A DNA stretch of 64,000 bases from Dehalococcoidia bacterium (lineage in GTDB: Bacteria; Chloroflexota; Dehalococcoidia; Bin125), in contig JAJDWB010000019.1 in the NCBI GenBank assembly GCA_022825855.1, positions 310,001 to 374,000 of the forward strand. The letters are read 5' to 3'. The position numbers and the translations under genes were made by a program. The first letter of the stretch is position 1; the number at the start of each line of letters is the position of its first letter. The notes beneath the pieces were generated by a model that saw only the letters and a program-made list of their open reading frames with translations, did not search any database and was not told where the DNA came from. Shown in pieces: positions 17,926 to 25,875 of the stretch.

Positions 17926-18812
17926 CCACACTCGACGCACCGCCCGCAACGGAATCCACGTCCGCGCGCGAGTCCGGGCCGCTGCGCATCCTCACCGACG
18001 CCCGCTACCTCGCCGGACGCGCGATCCGCGAATCGCTGCGCCAGCCCGGCGTCGAGATCACCAACATCTTCATACCCCTCTTCTTCCTCGCCGTCTCCAC
18101 CGGCGCCATCGCCAACTTCTCCGAGCGCGGATTCGGCGTCGACAACTACCTCGCCTTCCAGCTCCCCGTCGCCGTGCTCCAGGCCGTCGCCGGATCGTCC
18201 TCCGCCTCCGGCATCGCCATCGTGCTCGACATGGAGCGCGGCTACTTCGACAAGCTGCTGCTCACCCCTGCCTCGCGCTGGTCGCTGATCATCGGCCGCG
18301 TCTGGGCCGACGCCGTTCGCGCCGTCTTCTTCGCCACGATCATGCTCGTCGCCGCCCTCGTCGCCGGATCCGGCATGGCCTCCGGCGTCCCCGGTGCGAT
18401 CCTCATCCTCGTCATCGCCGGACTCTTCGGCGGCGCCTACAGCGGCATCGGCATTTTCATCGCAATGCGCACCGGCAACGCCCAGGCCGCCCAGGCCGGA
18501 TTCCTGCTCTTCTTCCCCCTGCTCTTCATGGCCCCCGCCTTCGCCCCGCTCGCCGTCTTCGACGACTGGCTCCGCATCATCGCAACGATCAACCCCGTCA
18601 CCTACATCATGGAAGGCATGCGCGGCCTCGTCATGGAGGGCTACGCTTGGCCGATCACCGAGGGCGGTCAGATCGTCTTCGGTGCCGACGGACTCCCGCA
18701 GACCAAGGATCCGCCCGCCCTGCACTGGGCGTTCGTCTCGCTGGCCGGTTTCAGCGCGTTCACGCTGACCATCGCCGCCCTCGCCCTCCGCGCCCGCACC
18801 CGCGCCGACTAA
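17922..18812 (+). CDS. ABC-2 type permease, DrrB-like
   Basis: A 296-residue membrane protein with about six hydrophobic segments (for example IFIPLFFLAVSTG, FATIMLVAALVAG, AILILVIAGLFGG, GFLLFFPLLFMAPAF). It has the ABC-2 signature 'NP.TY..E..RGL' (INPVTYIMEGMRGLV). It overlaps the ATPase stop codon, so the pair makes one exporter. The DrrAB group exports lipophilic compounds; the substrate here is not visible from the sequence. Confidence 0.92.
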   Translation: MTTLDAPPATESTSARESGPLRILTDARYLAGRAIRESLRQPGVEITNIFIPLFFLAVSTGAIANFSERGFGVDNYLAFQLPVAVLQAVAGSSSASGIAIVLDMERGYFDKLLLTPASRWSLIIGRVWADAVRAVFFATIMLVAALVAGSGMASGVPGAILILVIAGLFGGAYSGIGIFIAMRTGNAQAAQAGFLLFFPLLFMAPAFAPLAVFDDWLRIIATINPVTYIMEGMRGLVMEGYAWPITEGGQIVFGADGLPQTKDPPALHWAFVSLAGFSAFTLTIAALALRARTRAD

Positions 18813-18815
18813 CGT

Positions 18816-18859
18816 CCCCTCTCCCCCGCGCAGCGGGGGAGATGCCGCAGGCAGAGGGG
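18816..18859. repeat. Nested intergenic palindrome
   Basis: An inner perfect 8-bp stem (18822-18829 with 18833-18840) lies within outer 7-bp arms (18816-18822 with 18853-18859). It lies just after the permease stop codon and before the Cu/Zn SOD gene. The structure is that of short palindromic elements often seen in GC-rich genomes; it could also serve as terminator for the exporter operon although no T-run follows. Confidence 0.5.
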
Positions 18860-18938
18860 GTCCCCGGAATGCCCAACCAGAGCGGCAAGACTCGATACCC
18901 TGCCCAACGTTGTCTCCACGGTCAGAAGAGAGGATCCC

Positions 18939-19715
18939 ATGCACCGAATCCGAATCTCAACCCTGCTCCCCCTCGCCCTCCTGGCAGTGGCCGCGATCGT
19001 CGTCACCGCCGTCGTCACCGCCGGTGAATCCGGCCCCGACGCCCGCGACATCCGCATCCTCGCCCGCCAGACCGACACCGGCGCCGCCGAGGTCGCGCTC
19101 CAGGTCCGCGGCGACGATCACGCCTGGGGCGAACGCATCCTGCCCCGCGAGCGCTTCCTCGCCGCCGACTCCGAGCCCGGCCGCTGGCGCTCCAGCACCG
19201 CGATCCGGCTCGAATCCGACGAAGGCGTCGACCCCGCAGCCGTCGGCCGCACCGCGACCGCCCGGATGCACGGCCCCGACGGCGAATCCATGGGCACCGT
19301 CACCATCATCCAGGGACCGCGCGGACTCCTCGTCCAGGCCCGCCTGACCGGCGTGCCCCAGGGCTGGCACGGATTCCACATCCACGAGACCGGGGCCTGC
19401 GACCCCGACTTCGCCGCCGCCGGCGGACACTACAACCCCGACGGCGTCGGCCACGGCGTCCTGCATCCTGACGGGCATCACCCCGGAGACACCGTCAACG
19501 TCTACGCCCACGCCGACGGCACCGCCAACGCCGACCAGTACACGGTCGACGCGACGCTGGGCGACGCGAGCGTGGGCGGCGGGCCGGCGACGCTCTTCGA
19601 CGCCGACGGCTCCTCCATCATCGTCCACGAAGGTCCAGACAGCTACGGCGAAGCCCCCGGCGCCGGCGCCCGCATCGCTTGCGGCGTCATCACCCTCGAT
19701 CAGCCCGACAGCTAG
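18939..19715 (+). CDS. sodC: Exported Cu/Zn superoxide dismutase with extra N-terminal domain
   Basis: A 258-residue protein that converts superoxide to oxygen and hydrogen peroxide outside the cytoplasm. A signal/anchor segment (9-28) is followed by a ~55-residue domain (37-92) and then the SodC fold. Copper-type histidines are H147, H149, H164 and H230; further histidines at 171-181 can bind zinc; C154 and C248 can form the conserved disulfide. The N-terminal domain (R-I-L-A-R...LPRERFL...GRWRSS) also appears twice in the large protease at 58324. NiSOD follows 43 bases downstream. Confidence 0.93.
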   Translation: MHRIRISTLLPLALLAVAAIVVTAVVTAGESGPDARDIRILARQTDTGAAEVALQVRGDDHAWGERILPRERFLAADSEPGRWRSSTAIRLESDEGVDPAAVGRTATARMHGPDGESMGTVTIIQGPRGLLVQARLTGVPQGWHGFHIHETGACDPDFAAAGGHYNPDGVGHGVLHPDGHHPGDTVNVYAHADGTANADQYTVDATLGDASVGGGPATLFDADGSSIIVHEGPDSYGEAPGAGARIACGVITLDQPDS

Positions 19716-19758
19716 TACACTCTCTGCGGAACCAATCGCACCATTGAAGGAGCACCGC

Positions 19759-20163
19759 ATGTCCTTGTTCGAAACCGCCTCCGCACACTGCGACCTGCCC
19801 TGCGGCGTCTACGACCCCGCCCAGGCCAAGATCGAAGCCATGTCCGTCCTCAAGTCGATGGAGAAGTACAACGACTCCGACGACCACGACTTCAAGGCCC
19901 GCTGCCTCGTCGTCAAGGAACAGCGCGCCGAGGAAGTCAAGCACCACCTCTGGGTCCTCTGGACCGACTTCTTCAAGCCGCACCACCTCGAGGCCGACGC
20001 CTCCATCCACGAGCTCATGTGGAACGCCACCAAGGTCGCCGGCGAAGCCAAGAAGACCAACGACGTCGCCAAGGGCCAGGAACTCATCGACCTGATCGAC
20101 CAGATCAGCGACAAGTTCTGGGCCACCGCCGAAGGCCCCGGCGCCGGCGTCTACGCCCAGTAG
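19759..20163 (+). CDS. sodN: Nickel superoxide dismutase
   Basis: A 134-residue NiSOD. After a 9-residue propeptide (MSLFETASA) comes the nickel hook HCDLPCGVYDP, where mature His1, Cys2 and Cys6 bind nickel. The rest is the four-helix bundle, with the typical acidic/basic pattern. The start at 19759 is chosen for an AAGGAG six bases upstream; an in-frame codon at 19744 lacks one. Activity needs cleavage before the His, usually by the SodX peptidase, and no sodX is present within this window. Cytoplasmic location is expected, complementing the exported Cu/Zn SOD next door. Confidence 0.96.
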   Translation: MSLFETASAHCDLPCGVYDPAQAKIEAMSVLKSMEKYNDSDDHDFKARCLVVKEQRAEEVKHHLWVLWTDFFKPHHLEADASIHELMWNATKVAGEAKKTNDVAKGQELIDLIDQISDKFWATAEGPGAGVYAQ

Positions 20164-20209
20164 CCGGCAAGCTGCTCAGGACGCCACCCGGACTGTCATT
20201 CCCGCGCAG

Positions 20210-20244
20210 GCGGTGATCCACCGCGGCCCGTCTCGGACGGGCCG
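20210..20244. terminator. Tandem hairpins between convergent genes
   Basis: The stem 20210-20215/20219-20224 (6 bp, 3-base loop) is followed by 20224-20232/20236-20244 (9 bp, 3-base loop), then TTT. They sit between sodN and the convergent DUF262 gene, where a bidirectional terminator is expected. Confidence 0.55.
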
Positions 20245-20256
20245 TTTGGTGACCCG

Positions 20257-22068
20257 TCACCATTGCTCAATGTCGTCCTCGTACTCCTCGATCTCGCCAT
20301 CGGGCTTGAATGCCTCCGGATCACGCGCGATCTCCTTGCCCATCGCTGCTTGGATCAACCGCAGCAACTCTTCTGCTCTCTTGTCGAAGAACATCCAGAA
20401 ATCGTCGCTTCTCAGTTCCTCGACCGGGATCTTGTGCGATTCGAGCACGTTGTCCAGGGTGTTTCGGTCAATGTCCTCTTCGAGCCGGAAGAGGTACTTC
20501 GAGGGTGCACGTCCGCCAATCTTGATGTTGGTGTGAGTCGAAATCGCAGTCTTGTTGACAATGCTGTCGTATCGCTGGCGCGGGATCGCAGGACGGCGGC
20601 GCTCGCACCAATCGCGTGGGAAGACGTGATGGATGTCAATCGACTCTTCCTCAAAGACCAGCTTTTGCAGGTGTCTCCCGGTACGGAAGTCTCTGGAACC
20701 CTCCCGCATGAGTAGCGCGTGAATGCCCTTGTAGGCAGCACTGTTGCGAGTGCGCAGAGTCAGAAGGCGATTGGCCTGGAACGCGGCGTCTCGAATCGTC
20801 GATGGTTCGGGCCCATCGTCGCGAACCCACGCCACCACCTCCTGAAGGTCTCGAGCGAACGTCGTTTCCACCGCGCTGCCGTACATCTCGCCTAGCACGC
20901 CGCACCAGAACCACTTGGCCAGGCGTTCCTGACTCCTTTGTGTTTCACCGTCGCGCTTCAGGAGCGCCAGGATCGAGGCCAATGGCACGAGTTGCGTCCG
21001 GTAGGGAACATCGCGGGCCGCGAAGACGTACTGGTCGTGCAGAAACTTGGAAGCCCGTATGAATCCGTCTTCCGCATCGTCGCGCCATCGCTGGTATTCC
21101 TCAAGCGTGAGGCCCAGGATCTCTCGACGGCGGCAAGCAACGGCTGGCGGACGCTCCAAACTTGGGTCGGTCTCAAGTGCTTGCTGACGTCGATCGTAGG
21201 TGGCCAGGAGCGTCGCCACTTGCAGAAACTGATCCGGCTCGAGGTCTCCAAGGACCGGGTAGCCTCGTTCAAGTCGTTCTTCGCGAGCGTGCCAGTCCTC
21301 CCGAAGCTGAAAGCCCTCAGCAGCGAACGAAGCAGTGACCAACTCGAACACATTGAGCGTTACCCCGCCCGTGTTGACCTTCTCGAACACCAGACAGACC
21401 GCTTCTTTCGACGTGTCTTTGCCAAGGGCGATTACGGGAAGAGAGTATGTCGCGAAGGATCTAATGACGGCACTGTTGAACTCTTTCAGTTGCTCCCCGA
21501 TCGGAGAACCGGAAGCGGCGACAATCCAATCGACGGGATCGAGGATTTGATTGAGGGGGAAGAGACCTTGTTCGATTTCCATTTCCCTTGTGCGAAGGTC
21601 TAGCCTGACCTCTTGAAGCTGCCTGACTACCTTGTCGGCTGGAACACTCAAAATCCAGTCGTCGCGCTCTCCGTCCTGATCGAGCGATCGCTGGATATCG
21701 ATGTAGTAGTGCCGGTCAATGATCTTGCCGCGAACGTCCCTCGTGTGAACGGGAGTGTCTGTCAGTAGAGACTGATACAGGGTTGTCATTCTCTGTTGAC
21801 CATCCAGAAGGAGGGTGTCTGGAAGCTTCCCGTTCGGCTGAGCACCCTCGATTGGGCGGGTGCGGAAGCTCGCCTCACCGCCTGTTGCCAGGGTCAATAT
21901 CGCACCAATCGGAAACGACACGGAGATGCTCGCGAGCAGACTGCGAATACGCGCATCGTCCCAGACCCAACTGCGCTGAAAATCCGGTAGTTGCATCGTC
22001 CCGGAGTCGACCTGCCCGAGCAAATCGCTGAGCAAGACTTTGTCGGTGCTAAAGCTGGCATTGAGCAT
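20257..22068 (-). CDS. DUF262/HNH (GmrSD-like) defence-type protein
   Basis: A 603-residue protein. The N-terminal DUF262 part includes 'LPDFQRSWVWDD' and the nucleotide-site motif 'LLLDGQQRMTTL'. The C-terminal DUF1524 HNH-type nuclease part has IDIHHVFP (HH at about 480-481) and later 'NKTAIS...NIKIGGRAPSKYL'. This two-domain layout is that of GmrSD, a type IV restriction enzyme acting on modified phage DNA, and of related phage-defence proteins. It is a single gene, with no visible partner methylase or ATPase. The neighbours are a truncated antitoxin gene and an HTH/SEC-C gene. Confidence 0.9.
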   Translation of the reverse strand: MLNASFSTDKVLLSDLLGQVDSGTMQLPDFQRSWVWDDARIRSLLASISVSFPIGAILTLATGGEASFRTRPIEGAQPNGKLPDTLLLDGQQRMTTLYQSLLTDTPVHTRDVRGKIIDRHYYIDIQRSLDQDGERDDWILSVPADKVVRQLQEVRLDLRTREMEIEQGLFPLNQILDPVDWIVAASGSPIGEQLKEFNSAVIRSFATYSLPVIALGKDTSKEAVCLVFEKVNTGGVTLNVFELVTASFAAEGFQLREDWHAREERLERGYPVLGDLEPDQFLQVATLLATYDRRQQALETDPSLERPPAVACRRREILGLTLEEYQRWRDDAEDGFIRASKFLHDQYVFAARDVPYRTQLVPLASILALLKRDGETQRSQERLAKWFWCGVLGEMYGSAVETTFARDLQEVVAWVRDDGPEPSTIRDAAFQANRLLTLRTRNSAAYKGIHALLMREGSRDFRTGRHLQKLVFEEESIDIHHVFPRDWCERRRPAIPRQRYDSIVNKTAISTHTNIKIGGRAPSKYLFRLEEDIDRNTLDNVLESHKIPVEELRSDDFWMFFDKRAEELLRLIQAAMGKEIARDPEAFKPDGEIEEYEDDIEQW

Positions 22069-22135
22069 GCGCGTCTCCGATGTGCTTCATCTAATCCCCA
22101 GCAGGACTTGAGCTTCCAGCCTACGTGCCAAGGAT

Positions 22136-22312
22136 CTATTGCTCAGCTAGAGCGATCGTCGCGTCAAGGTAGTCGCGAAGCACGATCCACCCCGCCTCCA
22201 CCTCCCCACCCACCAGGCACTCAACCCCCTCCCGCAGCAACGCCCGACGAAACGCCGGATCGCTCTGCGCCCGCGCCAGCACCGTCTCCCTGAAGTCCCG
22301 CGTCAGTGCCAT
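22136..22312 (-). pseudogene. Truncated HTH-type addiction-module antitoxin
   Basis: A 58-residue reading frame starting at the ATG at 22310-22312, with a purine-rich site upstream. 'MALTRDFRETVLARAQSDPAFRRALLREGVE' followed by 'GEVEAGWIVLRDYLDATI' matches the N-terminal half of HigA-like antidote proteins of about 100 residues. The part that should follow, carrying the HTH, is missing: the frame ends 'ALAEQ' and stops. No toxin gene lies beside it. It is probably a remnant, although a short functional form cannot be excluded. Confidence 0.6.
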
Positions 22313-22427
22313 CGTTCGCCTCTCCCGCCCAACGCTATCCACCCACCAACACCCCTCTCCGCAAACCCCGACACACCCCATCCAACCCAAATCGCGCTAA
22401 CGTTCTACACAGAACAGGAGTGCGCAC

Positions 22428-23255
22428 ATGAACATCTCTCCCCGCCGACGCCGACGTATGCAGCGCGAGCACCAGCTCCGACAGAACGGCAACACCCTCG
22501 AATACATCGCCGACAAGCTCAACGTCTCCGTCGCCACCGTCCACGACGACCTGCGCCTGCTCGAGACCAACTGGGACGACTTCGCCCGGGCCACCCGCCA
22601 CGACCTGCTCCTCCAACAGATCACCCGCCTCAACCGCCGCATCAGCCAGCTGCTCAACTGGAAACCCCCTGGCCCGGAATCCAGAATCACCGTTGACGAG
22701 TTCATTCGCATCCAGGCCCTCAACGCCCAGAGCCTCAACGCCGCCAATCGCGAACTCCGCCTGCTCCTCCGCGAACTCCCGCCCGACGCCCGCCCCGGCA
22801 GCGGCGAGGTCATCGAGATCGAACTCGCCGACTACCCCAACGATGAACTCGCCGACCCCGTGGAGACCCGAAAAAACCTGAAAAAACCTGAAAGTCCCCA
22901 GGCCGCGATCCCCAGTAAAACACGGGAAATCGAGCCCCGGCCGGCCGCGAAAAAAAATTCGCCCGAAAACCTGAAAGTCGACGAAGACCTGCCCCGCAAC
23001 ACCGGCCGCAACAAGCCCTGTCCCTGCGGCAGCGGACGCAAACGCAAGCACTGCCACCCGCAGAACACCGACCCGCGCCCGTTTCCGCCCCCGCCCCGGC
23101 CTGATCGGGAGCTCGTGCCCGTCTCCGACCTCCCGCCCCATCTCGAGGCCGAGGCCGTCCGCCTCACACAGGAGTACCAGGTCGCCGAACGCAACAACGA
23201 CGGGCTCGCCAAGCTCAGAACTCTGGAGAAACTGGCCGGTCTCTACGGCAAGTGA
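22428..23255 (+). CDS. HTH and SEC-C motif protein
   Basis: A 275-residue protein of unknown role. Residues about 20-45 (NTLEYIADKLNVSVATVHDDL) form a helix-turn-helix like those of small terminase subunits and sigma-like regulators. A helical segment follows. A flexible Lys/Pro/Glu-rich linker leads to the zinc-binding SEC-C motif NKPCPCGSGRKRKHCH at about 208-223. The C-terminal tail is helical. The linker DNA contains A6, A6 and A8 runs, unlike the surrounding GC-rich sequence, and a repeated 10-base unit. DNA or RNA binding is likely; no specific function can be given. Confidence 0.8.
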   Translation: MNISPRRRRRMQREHQLRQNGNTLEYIADKLNVSVATVHDDLRLLETNWDDFARATRHDLLLQQITRLNRRISQLLNWKPPGPESRITVDEFIRIQALNAQSLNAANRELRLLLRELPPDARPGSGEVIEIELADYPNDELADPVETRKNLKKPESPQAAIPSKTREIEPRPAAKKNSPENLKVDEDLPRNTGRNKPCPCGSGRKRKHCHPQNTDPRPFPPPPRPDRELVPVSDLPPHLEAEAVRLTQEYQVAERNNDGLAKLRTLEKLAGLYGK

Positions 23256-23265
23256 ACGCCGACGC

Positions 23266-23342
23266 TGGTCCCCCCGGGAGGACTCGAACCTCCAGCCTAC
23301 GGATTAGAAGTCCGTCGCTCTGTCCGGTTGAGCTACGGGGGG
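23266..23342 (-). tRNA. tRNA-Arg (TCT anticodon)
   Basis: Read on the minus strand it folds as a complete tRNA: a 7-bp acceptor of six G:C pairs plus one more G:C pair, a D arm with GCTC...GAGC, an anticodon arm ACGGA-CTTCTAA-TCCGT with anticodon TCT, and a T arm GGAGG-TTCGAGT-CCTCC. A discriminator A follows and CCA is encoded (23266-23268). It ends one base before the stop codon of the transglycosylase gene. Confidence 0.96.
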
Positions 23343-24707
23343 TCAACTCTGCGGACGCCCTGCCTCGTAGAAGGCCGCGCCCCGCTTGTCCAATGATATG
23401 GCGATGCTCAGCCGCTCAGGCTCGCCGTCGGGGTAGTGCAACTCCAGCACGATCTCGCCACGGTGCGAGCCCTCCGGCACCCCGCCGGCCGCCGCCGAGA
23501 TCGGGATCACCGAGTCCTGCCGCCCGGGCGCGAAGTCGTACCCGCTGCCCAGCGCCACCCCAGCCTGCACCCCCACCTCCAGCCAGCTCGGCGCGTCGAT
23601 CACCCGCCAGGCCAGCAGCCCGCTGCCCACATTTCGGATCGTCAGCCTCGCCCCCCGCTGCGTCAGCTCGTCCGAGCTCAGTTCCAGCTCCCGCGCCACC
23701 TCGCCCGCCTCCGGCGACCCCAGCAGTGCCGCCCGATCCGGGTTTGAGCCGCCCTCCGAGAACGCGGCCGGCAGAGCCTGCAACGGCAGCGGCAGGCTCA
23801 TCCGCTCCCGCACCTGGTCCAACCGCCGCCAGAACAGGTCCGGATCGAGCGCCCCGCCCGGAACCGTCAGGCTCGGTATGTCGGGCAACACCACCGGATG
23901 CGGCTCCCACAGCCGCTGCCCGTTCACGAACGGCGGATTCAGCACACAACCCAGAACCTTCTCCTGGTACGGATACTCAAACCAATCGCTTTGGTCGGGA
24001 TCGCAGTCGTACGGCCGCCGCCCGGGGTCGTAGATCTGGTTGCCGGGATGATTGATCCAGGCCCAGCCGTTGTAGGCCCACAGCGCGAAGTACCACGACT
24101 CAATGAAGTCCGGGTCGCTCTCGCCCACCACCGGGAAGTAGTCCTCGTTCCACTTCTCCGCCAGGATTCCCGCCCCCGCCGCGATGTTGTAGGCAAAGTG
24201 CGAACCCACCAGCGCCTCATATCGCGACGGCAATCCGCCGTCGTTGTCGATCGTGCTGGTCACCTGCATGATCCCGTACCCGCAGTCGAAGGTAATCAGC
24301 GCAGGGCCGATCTTGCCATATGGCACGTCTTTGTGAGCTTGTGTGTTGCTGCTCTCGATCCAACCAATCGCGTGCAGCAACTGCGTCGGCAACGTCGCGT
24401 TCGACGACTCCCGCCGCTCGCTGCCGACCTTCAGCGCTGGCAGGGCGAACTCCTCATCCGTTGGGAACAACCGGTTCGTTGCCGCCAACACCTGGGTCTG
24501 CAGGTGCAGCTCACGCTCCAGGTCGCCTTCGAACGAGTCGATTCTGAACGCCTGTCCGCCGCCGCTGTAAAGGCAACTGCTCGGCGTCCCCGACACCGGC
24601 TCAACCGACCACAACGCCGCCGCCGCGCCGGCCACTACGGCCAGCGCCGCCAGCAACAACATGCGCCATCGGAGCGCCCGGAGCCGGTACCCATCCACTC
24701 GCTGCAT
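23343..24707 (-). CDS. Membrane-anchored lytic transglycosylase-like protein
   Basis: A protein of 454 residues from the ATG at 24707; a TTG at 24815 would add 36 residues but falls in the promoter region of the divergent gene. One membrane segment (MLLLAALAVVAGAAAALW) is followed by a ~200-residue domain with IGWIESSN (catalytic-type Glu) and CGYGIMQVTS, the SLT signature of soluble lytic transglycosylases that cleave peptidoglycan glycan strands. The C-terminal 130 residues resemble a beta-sandwich (APSWLEV...GEIVLELHY). Location is outer face of the cytoplasmic membrane. Confidence 0.82.
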   Translation of the reverse strand: MQRVDGYRLRALRWRMLLLAALAVVAGAAAALWSVEPVSGTPSSCLYSGGGQAFRIDSFEGDLERELHLQTQVLAATNRLFPTDEEFALPALKVGSERRESSNATLPTQLLHAIGWIESSNTQAHKDVPYGKIGPALITFDCGYGIMQVTSTIDNDGGLPSRYEALVGSHFAYNIAAGAGILAEKWNEDYFPVVGESDPDFIESWYFALWAYNGWAWINHPGNQIYDPGRRPYDCDPDQSDWFEYPYQEKVLGCVLNPPFVNGQRLWEPHPVVLPDIPSLTVPGGALDPDLFWRRLDQVRERMSLPLPLQALPAAFSEGGSNPDRAALLGSPEAGEVARELELSSDELTQRGARLTIRNVGSGLLAWRVIDAPSWLEVGVQAGVALGSGYDFAPGRQDSVIPISAAAGGVPEGSHRGEIVLELHYPDGEPERLSIAISLDKRGAAFYEAGRPQS

Positions 24708-24796
24708 CAACCCGTCGGCCCCGCCAGAGCCGCGTGTCGCCACGCGTTCCGACTCTACCACGTACGCCCGGCGACCAGCGCTGCGATACTGTGTCC

Positions 24797-24824
24797 GACA
24801 AGCTGTGAGCGACAAGCTGTGAGC
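24797..24824. repeat. 14-bp direct tandem repeat upstream of tyrA
   Basis: GACAAGCTGTGAGC occurs twice without a gap (24797-24810 and 24811-24824), 20 bases before the tyrA GTG. The position fits an operator or mRNA leader element of the aromatic amino-acid genes. A GATACT -10-like sequence lies just before it. Confidence 0.5.
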
Positions 24825-24843
24825 GCGACGAGAGGAGGCGGGC

Positions 24844-25872
24844 GTGGCTCGGATTGCAATCTGCGGATTGGGCTACATCGGCGGCTCAATCGGCATGGGC
24901 CTGCGGGCCGCAAAACTCAGAGACACCGAGATCGTCGGCTTCGACGATTGGCGACCGGCTCGCAACGCCGCCGGCAAGCAGGACGCCGTCGACACCGTCG
25001 TCGGCAACCCCAGGGAGGCGGTCGACGGCGCCGGCCTGGTCGTCCTCGCCACCCCGCCCGCCGCGACCTCCGAGCTGATGGAGGAAATCGCGCCCTACCT
25101 CGGACGCGGCGCGGTCGTCACCGACACCGCCGCCTCCAAGGTCCAGATCGGCGCCTGGGCCCAGCAGCACCTGCCCAACGGCGTCTCCTTCGTCGGCGGT
25201 CACCCCATGGCCGGCGACGCCTCCGCCTTCGGCATCGACAACGCCAGCCCCGACCTCTTCCGCGGCAAGCGCTGGTTCCTCAGCCCCTCCTCGACCTCGT
25301 CCGAATCCGCCGTCAAGTCCGTTCTCGGCATGGTCCGCGAACTCGGCGCCGTCCCCCACTTCCTCGACGCCGAGGAACACGACTACGTCATGGCCGGCGT
25401 CTCGCATTTGCCGCTAATCGTTTCCTCGACCCTGTTCACGATGCTGCGCGGCTCCGACGGCTGGCCCGATTTCGGCCGCGCCGCCGGCGACACCTTCCGC
25501 GCCATGACCGCCTACAACTCCGGCGACCCCAGCATGACCACCGAAATCGCCGTCACCAACCGCGACCAGGTCAAGCACTGGATCGACCGCCTCGTGCTCG
25601 AGCTGGACCGCGTCCGCAATCTGCTCGACGAAACCGAGGAAGACGTCTTCCGCGAGTTCTCGACCGCCCAGATCAATCACGCCCGCTTCCTCGGCGGCGA
25701 CGACATGGATCCCGACGCCGGCTCGACCCCCGAGATCCCCGACGCCACCTCGCAGATGGCCGCACTGCTCGTCAGCCCGCGCCTCTACGACCGAGTCCGC
25801 CAGATGACCAAGCGTAGCGAACAGCGCGAGAAGGAACACGAAGCGCGCCGCGGGCGCTGGAGGCGCGGCTGA
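24844..25872 (+). CDS. tyrA: Prephenate dehydrogenase
   Basis: A 342-residue enzyme converting prephenate to 4-hydroxyphenylpyruvate with NAD(P)+, in tyrosine synthesis. The Rossmann motif GLGYIGGSIG, the GGHPMAGD segment and 'VSHLPLIVSSTL' are typical of TyrA. The GTG start has GAGGAGG nine bases upstream. There is no obvious C-terminal ACT domain: the tail is a charged helical extension. It is followed by aroA after three bases, then gmk, forming the first part of the aromatic supraoperon. Confidence 0.94.
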   Translation: MARIAICGLGYIGGSIGMGLRAAKLRDTEIVGFDDWRPARNAAGKQDAVDTVVGNPREAVDGAGLVVLATPPAATSELMEEIAPYLGRGAVVTDTAASKVQIGAWAQQHLPNGVSFVGGHPMAGDASAFGIDNASPDLFRGKRWFLSPSSTSSESAVKSVLGMVRELGAVPHFLDAEEHDYVMAGVSHLPLIVSSTLFTMLRGSDGWPDFGRAAGDTFRAMTAYNSGDPSMTTEIAVTNRDQVKHWIDRLVLELDRVRNLLDETEEDVFREFSTAQINHARFLGGDDMDPDAGSTPEIPDATSQMAALLVSPRLYDRVRQMTKRSEQREKEHEARRGRWRRG

Positions 25873-25875
25873 CCG

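Noticed and set aside
18816-18859. Riboswitch upstream of sodC.
   Set aside because: The nested palindrome is simple and symmetrical and does not fit any metal riboswitch layout that I can recognise.
23898-25817. A 639-codon open frame across the transglycosylase and tyrA genes.
   Set aside because: It is antisense to the first and out of frame with the second; the translation is Arg/His/Pro-rich and unlike any family.
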